Of a stretch of 64,000 nt of DNA, positions 58,896-64,000 are shown one piece after another (within the stretch, counting starts at the first letter, position 1; the number at the start of each line of letters is the position of its first letter). The position numbers were made by a program, and so were the translations under genes. This DNA comes from Nocardia farcinica (GTDB taxonomy: Bacteria > Actinomycetota > Actinomycetes > Mycobacteriales > Mycobacteriaceae): positions 1,550,001 through 1,614,000 of the forward strand of contig NZ_LN868938.1 of the NCBI RefSeq assembly GCF_001182745.1, read 5' to 3'. A model generated the notes under the pieces. It had not been told where the DNA came from. It worked only from the letters and a program-made list of their open reading frames with translations, and made no database searches.

Positions 58896-60188
58896 ATGGC
58901 TTGGGATTTCGAAACCGACCCGGAGTTCCAGCAGAAGCTGGACTGGGCCGCCGAGTTCGTCCGCACCGACGTCGAGCCCCTCGACCTGATCTACCCGAAT
59001 CCCTACGACCGCTCCGACACCGCGGCCATGGCGCTGGTGCGGCCCTTGCAGGAGAAGGTGAAGGAGCAGGGGCTGTGGGCCTGCCACCTCGGCCCCGAGC
59101 TCGGCGGTCCCGGCTACGGCCAGATGAAGCTGGCCCTGCTCAACGAGGTGCTCGGCACGTCGGTGTGGGCGCCGTCGGTGTTCGGTTGTCAGGCGCCGGA
59201 TTCCGGCAACGCCGAGATCCTCGCCCACTACGGGACCCCCGAGCAGAAGGCGAAGTATCTGCGGCCGCTGCTCGACGGCGAGATCGGCTCCTGCTACGTG
59301 ATGACCGAACCGACCGGCGGCTCGGACCCCACCCTGTTCAAGACCCGCGCGGTGCGCGACGGCGACCACTGGGTCATCAACGGCGAGAAGTGGTTCAACT
59401 CCAACGCCGAGTTCGCGAGCTTCCACATCGTCATGGTGGTCACCGACCCCGACGTCAGCCCGTACCAGGGCATGTCGATGTTCATCGTGCCCGCGGGCAC
59501 GCCCGGACTGGAGATCGTCAAGAACTTCCACGTCCCCGGGTTCAGCGAGCACGAGGGACACCTGCGCTTCACCGACGTGCGGGTGCCCGCCGACCACCTG
59601 CTCGGCGCGGAGGGCCAGGGCTTCGTCGTCGCCCAGACCCGCCTCGGCGGCGGCCGGGTGCACCACGCCATGCGCACGGTGGCGTTGGTGCGCAAGGCCT
59701 TCGACATGATGTGCGAGCGCGCGGTCTCCCGGGAGATGCGCAACGGCCGCCCGCTGGCGGCCCTGCAGATGACCCAGGAGCGCATCGCCGACAGCTGGAT
59801 CGAGATGGAGCAGTTCCGCCTGCTGGTGCTGCGCACCGCCTGGCGTATCGACAAGGAGCAGGACTACCTGAAGGTGCGCAAGGACATCGCCGCCATCAAG
59901 GTCGCGATGCCCAAGGTCATGCACGACATCGCCCAGCGGGCCCTGCACCTGCACGGTGCCATCGGCGTGAGCACCGACCTGCCGTTCGTGGACATGCTCA
60001 CCTACGCCGAGGTGATGGGCCTGGCCGACGGGCCGACCGAGGTGCACAAGATCACCCTCGCCAAGGAGGTGCTGAAGAACTACGCGCCCGGCGACCCGGT
60101 GTATCCGAGCGGCTACCGTCCGGCGCTGCGCGAGCAGGCGCGCGAATACCTTGCCGAGCGCCTCGAGCACGTCGTCGGCAACCTGTGA
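58896..60188 (+). CDS. Acyl-CoA dehydrogenase
   Basis: FAD-dependent enzyme that introduces the alpha-beta double bond into an acyl-CoA. The 430-residue protein has SCYVMTEPTGGSDPTLF (FAD/substrate loop), NGEKWFNSNAEFASF, LHLHGAIGVSTDLPF and the C-terminal DGPTEVHKITLA motif. ATG 58896. Fourth gene of the operon, and the likely second step after oxidation of an alcohol. Confidence 0.93.
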   Translation: MAWDFETDPEFQQKLDWAAEFVRTDVEPLDLIYPNPYDRSDTAAMALVRPLQEKVKEQGLWACHLGPELGGPGYGQMKLALLNEVLGTSVWAPSVFGCQAPDSGNAEILAHYGTPEQKAKYLRPLLDGEIGSCYVMTEPTGGSDPTLFKTRAVRDGDHWVINGEKWFNSNAEFASFHIVMVVTDPDVSPYQGMSMFIVPAGTPGLEIVKNFHVPGFSEHEGHLRFTDVRVPADHLLGAEGQGFVVAQTRLGGGRVHHAMRTVALVRKAFDMMCERAVSREMRNGRPLAALQMTQERIADSWIEMEQFRLLVLRTAWRIDKEQDYLKVRKDIAAIKVAMPKVMHDIAQRALHLHGAIGVSTDLPFVDMLTYAEVMGLADGPTEVHKITLAKEVLKNYAPGDPVYPSGYRPALREQAREYLAERLEHVVGNL

Positions 60189-60213
60189 GGCCGGCGCGCC
60201 CGGGGCCTCCGGC

Positions 60214-60903
60214 TCACGCGGTCTCCGCCATCCGCAGCGGAGTGGCCGAGTACGCGGCCACCGGGCTCAGCCGCAGGATGGTCGACATGCGACGGGTGAG
60301 CGCGGGCGGGCCGAGGAATTCCAGGCGGCCGGTGCGCTGCGCGTGCCCGATCGGGAGGCGGCCCAGCCACACCTGGTAGAGCGAGGCCACATCGGACCGG
60401 ATGGTGACGTCGACCGGGAAGCCCGGGTCGGTCACGCACACCGACGGCGCGCCGCGGTCGACGACGATCCAGTAGCGCCGCGCGTCGTCGGTGAAGCGCA
60501 CCGCGAACACCTGCCGCAGCCCCGGCAGTCCGGTGGTGTCGAGCCGGGTGTGCATCCACCACACCAGCAGGTCGGCGTCGAGTTCGGCCGGGTCGGGTGC
60601 GCCGAAACTCCAGCTCGCGCCCCACTCGGCGAGCCCGAACAGCACCGGCTCGAGATCCAGGCCCGCCTGGGTCGGCACGTACCGGAGGCCGACCTTCTCG
60701 ACCAGGCCGGCCCGCTCGAACTGGCGCAGCCGCTTGGCGAGCAGGCTGCGGGACAGGCCGGGCAGGCCCCGGGACAGGTCGTTGAAGCGGGTGCTGCCCA
60801 GCAGCAGATCCCGCAGGATCAACAGCGACCAGCGCTCGCCGAGCAGATCCAGGGCGCGCGCGATCGGACAGTACTGGCCGTAGGCTGCGGTCGGGCTCGG
60901 CAT
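60214..60903 (-). CDS. HxlR-family regulator with SCP2-like domain
   Basis: A 229-residue protein. The first 100 residues are a HxlR winged helix (YCPIARALDLLGERWSLLILRDLLLGSTRFNDL). The remainder looks like an SCP2/sterol-binding-like domain (FAVRFTDDARRYWIVVDRG), a known actinobacterial fusion. It may sense a lipid. ATG 60903, divergent from an acyl-CoA dehydrogenase, its probable target. Confidence 0.85.
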   Translation of the reverse strand: MPSPTAAYGQYCPIARALDLLGERWSLLILRDLLLGSTRFNDLSRGLPGLSRSLLAKRLRQFERAGLVEKVGLRYVPTQAGLDLEPVLFGLAEWGASWSFGAPDPAELDADLLVWWMHTRLDTTGLPGLRQVFAVRFTDDARRYWIVVDRGAPSVCVTDPGFPVDVTIRSDVASLYQVWLGRLPIGHAQRTGRLEFLGPPALTRRMSTILRLSPVAAYSATPLRMAETA

Positions 60904-60940
60904 CGGCTCACCTCGGAGGTCGTGATTCGGGACCGGGACG

Positions 60941-60955
60941 GTCCATTTCCTGGAC
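60941..60955. promoter_or_regulatory. Candidate HxlR operator
   Basis: GTCCA-TTTCC-TGGAC, 5-bp arms, in the 87-base gap between divergent genes. Direct repeats of CCGGTT follow (60958-60963 and 60971-60976). Confidence 0.4.
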
Positions 60956-60990
60956 TATCCGGTTATCGCGCCGGTTCCTAGCTTCGAAAC

Positions 60991-62121
60991 ATGACTACTT
61001 TCGCCGCTCCCGAGACCACCGTGAACTGGATCGATCGCGCCCGCGCGGTCGGTGCGACGCTGCGCCCCGAGGTCGCCGACCGCGACCGCACCGGCGTCAT
61101 CTCCCCCACCGCCGTCGACACACTGCGCGAGCACGGCCTGACCGCCGCGGGCGTGCCGGTCGAATTCGGCGGGGGCGGGGCCACCCACGCCGAGATCGGC
61201 GCGATACTGCGCGAACTCGGCCGCCACGACCCGAGCACCGCGGTCGCCTTCGCCATGCACTGCCACCTCGTCGCCGCCCAGGTGTGGCGGCACAAGCACG
61301 GCGCCGACGCCTCCGGGGTGCTCGGGAAGGTGGGGGCCGGGGCGATCCTGGTGAGCACCGGCGCCTCGGACTGGGTGGCCTCCAACGGCCGGGCCGAGCG
61401 GGTCGAGGGCGGCTATCGCGTGTCCGCCCGCAAGGCACCGGCCAGCGGGTGCGAGGTCGGCACCATCCTGGTGACCAGCATCCGGTGGGACGCTCCGGAG
61501 GGCGCGCGGGTGCTGCACTGCGCGGTGCCGCTGAACGCGCCGGGCGTGCGGATCGAACAGACCTGGGACACCCTGGGCCTGCGCGCCACCGGATCGCACA
61601 CCGTCGTGCTCGAGGACGTGTTCGTCCCCGATGCCGCGGTGTCGCTGATCCGCCCGGCCGACGTGTGGCCGCCGCTGCTCAACATCGTGATGGGCGCGGC
61701 CATGCCGCTCATCACCGCCGCCTACCTGGGCATCGCCGACGGTGCGGTGGACACCGCGCTCGCTCTCGTGCGCGGACGCACCGACGATCACGTGATCGCA
61801 CTGACCGGTGAGATGGCCAACGCCCACACCACCGCCGCCGACCTGGTGGACGCGATGTTCGCCGCCTCCGACGACCTGGGCTTCGACAACACCGACGCGC
61901 ACGCCGCGGCGATCCTGAGCCGCAAGACCGTGGCGGGCGACCAGTTGGTGACCACCGTCCGGCTGGCGATGGAGACCGTCGGGGGGCTCGGCTACTCGCG
62001 GTCCTGCGACATCGAGCGTCGCTACCGCGACGTGCATGGCATCCTCTTCCATCCGCTCCCCCGCGCCAAACAGCTGCGGTTCACCGGCAACGTGCTGCTC
62101 GGACACGGCCCGTTGGGCTGA
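60991..62121 (+). CDS. Acyl-CoA dehydrogenase family protein
   Basis: A 376-residue protein of the ACAD fold: GVPVEFGGGGATHAEIGAILREL near the N-terminus, an AILVSTGASDWVASNGRAERVEGGY loop, TWDTLGLRATGSHTVVLED and AMETVGGLGYSRSCDIERRYRDVHG at the end. It is more like the flavin monooxygenase/desulphurisation branch than a classical FadE. ATG 60991. It is ended by a 15-bp hairpin. Confidence 0.85.
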   Translation: MTTFAAPETTVNWIDRARAVGATLRPEVADRDRTGVISPTAVDTLREHGLTAAGVPVEFGGGGATHAEIGAILRELGRHDPSTAVAFAMHCHLVAAQVWRHKHGADASGVLGKVGAGAILVSTGASDWVASNGRAERVEGGYRVSARKAPASGCEVGTILVTSIRWDAPEGARVLHCAVPLNAPGVRIEQTWDTLGLRATGSHTVVLEDVFVPDAAVSLIRPADVWPPLLNIVMGAAMPLITAAYLGIADGAVDTALALVRGRTDDHVIALTGEMANAHTTAADLVDAMFAASDDLGFDNTDAHAAAILSRKTVAGDQLVTTVRLAMETVGGLGYSRSCDIERRYRDVHGILFHPLPRAKQLRFTGNVLLGHGPLG

Positions 62122-62134
62122 CACCCGACCGGCG

Positions 62135-62170
62135 CGAACGCCTCGCCCCCGCACCGGGGCGAGGCGTTCG
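62135..62170 (+). terminator. Terminator after acyl-CoA dehydrogenase
   Basis: A perfect 15-bp stem (CGAACGCCTCGCCCC / GGGGCGAGGCGTTCG) and a 6-base loop, 13 bases after the stop codon; no T tract. Confidence 0.75.
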
Positions 62171-62297
62171 TCGTGCGTCGGCCCGACCGCGGAGAAAATG
62201 AGCCGACAGAGCCGTATGCCCTGTGCCACCATGGCATTCCACGATGTCGCGCCCGGCCGGACCGGCCGCGACCACCAGGACCGGGAAGGGGGTGACC

Positions 62298-62420
62298 ATG
62301 CGTTCGTATCCATCGAATCCGACGGATCTGCCGTCGCCGCAGGGGATGTCGAGCGAACGCCGCGCGGTCGCCCGCCGTGTCCCCGGCGTGCCCGGCATCG
62401 CCGGACAACACGGCGCCTGA
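62298..62420 (+). CDS. Candidate 40-residue peptide
   Basis: ATG at 62298 follows GGGAAGGGGG closely. The peptide is Pro/Ser-rich then Arg-rich (SSERRAVARRV) and has no signal peptide or helix. It ends 38 bases before the HNH gene, so it may be a leader of that gene. No family recognised. Confidence 0.4.
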   Translation: MRSYPSNPTDLPSPQGMSSERRAVARRVPGVPGIAGQHGA

Positions 62421-62458
62421 GCCGCGTCCCGCCGCCCTTCCCACTTTCCCCACGAAAC

Positions 62459-63004
62459 ATGGTGAGCCCCATGCTGCCCGCTGCCGTCCCCGAGGTGACC
62501 GCCGACAACTGGATACACACCCGCGTACTCGTGCTCAACGCCTCCTACGAGGCGCTGACCGAGGTCACCGCCGACCGGGCCGTGGTGCTGCTGATCAGCG
62601 GGATCGCCGAGTCGATCGCCGACCGCGAGCCCTATCTGCCGATCCGGTCGCAGCGACTCGAGATCGCGCTGCCGCAGACCATCCGGCTGCGGCACTACGT
62701 GTTCCTCGGGCACGCCGCGGTGGTGCACGACGACAGCCGCGCCACCCTGGCCGGTGTGCTGCGCCGCGACGGCAACCGGTGCGGGTACTGCGCCGACTGG
62801 GCGCACACCGTCGACCACATCCGCCCGCGCAGCCGGGGCGGCCCCAACACCTGGGACAACCTCGTCGCCTGCTGCGCGCCCTGCAACACCCGCAAGGCCG
62901 ACCGCACCCCGGAGGAGGCGGGCATGCGGCTGCTGTGGCAGCCCAAGGCGCCCGACCACTTCGGCAAGCGCCAGCGGCGCATCTGGAAGCAGTTGTCCGC
63001 GTGA
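62459..63004 (+). CDS. HNH endonuclease (McrA-like)
   Basis: A 181-residue protein with a C-terminal zinc HNH domain: CGYC at 108-111, VDHIRPRSRGG with the catalytic His at 120, N134 in the WDNL turn, and ACCAPC with zinc Cys at 139 and 142. The N-terminal 100 residues are the conserved part of a common actinobacterial HNH family of unknown target (VLVLNASYEALTEV). Starts ATG 62459 or ATG 62471 are possible. It is followed by a WhiB gene. Confidence 0.9.
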   Translation: MVSPMLPAAVPEVTADNWIHTRVLVLNASYEALTEVTADRAVVLLISGIAESIADREPYLPIRSQRLEIALPQTIRLRHYVFLGHAAVVHDDSRATLAGVLRRDGNRCGYCADWAHTVDHIRPRSRGGPNTWDNLVACCAPCNTRKADRTPEEAGMRLLWQPKAPDHFGKRQRRIWKQLSA

Positions 63005-63042
63005 GGACTTCACGCGAATCCGCACGGAGAGGAGCGAACACG

Positions 63043-63315
63043 ATGACCGTCCGAACCCTACCGAGCGCGGCGCAGCGGGCGCTCACCGAGCTGCTGCCGC
63101 TCTCCGACGCGCGAGGCTGGCACCGCGCCGCCTGCCGCGGCGACCCCAACCACGACGCGTGGTTCCCGTACCCGTCGGAGGACTTCGACTACGCCCGCGC
63201 CATCTGCGCGGGCTGCCCGATCCGGGTGGCCTGCGGCGAGTTCGCGGCCGAGACCGGACAGTCCGGGGTGTGGGGCGGGTCGGAGTTCGATCGCGGCCGC
63301 CTGGTGCGCGAGTGA
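63043..63315 (+). CDS. WhiB-family 4Fe-4S regulator
   Basis: A 90-residue actinobacterial transcription factor that binds an oxygen- and NO-sensitive 4Fe-4S cluster through C31, C55, C58 and C64. A GVWGG turn at 75-79 follows, for sigma-factor contact and DNA. ATG 63043 has GAGAGGAG upstream. The subgroup cannot be told by eye. Confidence 0.92.
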   Translation: MTVRTLPSAAQRALTELLPLSDARGWHRAACRGDPNHDAWFPYPSEDFDYARAICAGCPIRVACGEFAAETGQSGVWGGSEFDRGRLVRE

Positions 63316-63379
63316 CCGGGTAACCGGGATCAGTCCCTCGCGGGGCCTGCCCGAGCGGGTGACCATACACTGTTGCCCC

Positions 63380-64000
63380 GTGGGCACTCATCGCAGCGGA
63401 ACCCGATCCCGGGGCGTCAGCAAAGGTCCGGTTATCGCAGTGGTTGCCGTTCTGCTGCTGGTCGCGGCGGTCTTCGCGTGGTTCCAGTTCCGGGACCGGG
63501 CGGCCGAGCGCGACAGCGCGGCCGCGGCCGACTGTGTCGAAGGGTCGGCGACGGTCTCCGTCACGGTCGACCCCGGGATCGAGGCGCCGGTGCGTGCCAT
63601 CGCGGAGAAGTACAACGCCACCGATCCGCAGGTGCGCGACCACTGCGTGACGGTGACCGTCACCGCGCAACCCTCGGCGGCGGTCGTCGAGGCCTTCCGC
63701 GCGGGTGGCCCGTGGAACAGCACGCTGGGACCGCAACCGGCACTGTGGATTCCGGACTCCTCGCGCTCGGTCGAGGCGATGCGGGTGCCGGGGCTGGTCG
63801 CCGGTGAGCCGTCGCCGATCGCCGCCACGCCCGTCGCGCTCGCGGTGCCGGAGCCGTTGCGCGCCGCACTGGCGCAGGCGAACGTCGCGTGGGCCGATCT
63901 GCCTCGGCTGCAACAGGGTTCGCTCGACGAGTTCGGGCTGTCCGGGTGGGGCGGGCTGCGGCTGGCGCTGCCCGAGGGGGACGCCGCCCTGGCGGTCGCG
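63380..64000 (+). CDS. Membrane-anchored substrate-binding/VWA-type protein, cut by window edge
   Basis: 207 residues are visible. After a basic N-terminus comes one transmembrane helix (VIAVVAVLLLVAAVFAW, about 18-34), then an exported domain with a Cys pair and VSVTVDPGIEAPVRAIAEKYN, ALWIPDSSRSVEAM and TPVALAVPEPL. These look like a periplasmic binding-protein fold that in actinobacteria is often joined to a C-terminal von Willebrand A domain. The VWA part would lie beyond base 64000. GTG 63380. Confidence 0.65.
   Translation, partial: MGTHRSGTRSRGVSKGPVIAVVAVLLLVAAVFAWFQFRDRAAERDSAAAADCVEGSATVSVTVDPGIEAPVRAIAEKYNATDPQVRDHCVTVTVTAQPSAAVVEAFRAGGPWNSTLGPQPALWIPDSSRSVEAMRVPGLVAGEPSPIAATPVALAVPEPLRAALAQANVAWADLPRLQQGSLDEFGLSGWGGLRLALPEGDAALAVA

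Larger units (their letters stand above)
62122..62458 (+). other. Intergenic region with terminator and one small ORF
   Basis: A 337-base gap between the acyl-CoA dehydrogenase and the HNH gene. It holds a hairpin at 62135-62170 and a 40-codon frame at 62298-62420 that has a strong ribosome binding site. Nothing else was recognised. Confidence 0.6.

Overview
The window is high-GC actinobacterial DNA, most likely from a Nocardia or a close mycolic-acid-containing relative. The signs are very GC-rich coding sequence with many GTG/TTG starts, a WhiB regulator, an antigen-85-like secreted esterase, EspC/WXG-type secretion-related proteins and DtxR/IdeR-type iron boxes. There is also an inverted block of gene order shared with Mycobacterium tuberculosis. 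From memory the Mtb order is glcB (Rv1837c), two CNNM/CBS proteins (Rv1841c-Rv1842c), guaB1 (Rv1843c), blaR/blaI (Rv1845c-Rv1846c), thioesterase Rv1847, urease, ndh (Rv1854c). No rRNA, tRNA, CRISPR array or intact insertion sequence was seen.

Left part (1-14.8 kb): a type II thioesterase cut by the window edge, a family III CoA-transferase, an MFS drug exporter, a coupled nucleoside hydrolase/amidohydrolase pair, and a tightly overlapping recC-recB-recD operon on the minus strand.

Middle part (14.8-33.5 kb): a secreted beta-lactamase-like serine hydrolase, ndh, and a urease system split in two. The accessory genes ureF-ureG-ureD lie next to ndh, and the structural genes ureA-ureB-ureC lie about 10.8 kb away on the same strand. 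Between them is accessory DNA: a Trp-rich Arg-Pro repeat protein, a methyltransferase, a broken ABC exporter, an MFS/TetR pair with a clear operator, an O-methyltransferase, an SGNH hydrolase, a YbaB/EspC/WXG-like trio and a glyoxalase-fold protein.

Iron locus (32.8-37.4 kb): upstream of the PaaI-type thioesterase is a compact unit made of a sigma70-like promoter overlapping an iron box, about 90 nt of structured RNA, and a perfect 12-bp terminator hairpin with a U tract. Its place and strand match MrsI, the iron-sparing small RNA of M. tuberculosis. Beside it are a FhuF-like protein and a FecCD-type siderophore importer (two permeases and an ATPase), divergent across a second iron box.

Right part (37.4-64 kb): BlaI/M56 peptidase, a DEAD-box helicase, a DMT transporter, GuaB1, two CNNM proteins, an Ag85-like esterase and other exported proteins, and a PucR-like regulator. 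These are followed by malate synthase G, an SDR/alcohol dehydrogenase/TetR/acyl-CoA dehydrogenase operon, an HxlR/acyl-CoA dehydrogenase divergent pair, an HNH nuclease, WhiB, and a membrane-anchored protein running off the edge. Several very short candidate genes (33-55 codons) with good ribosome binding sites are reported here.
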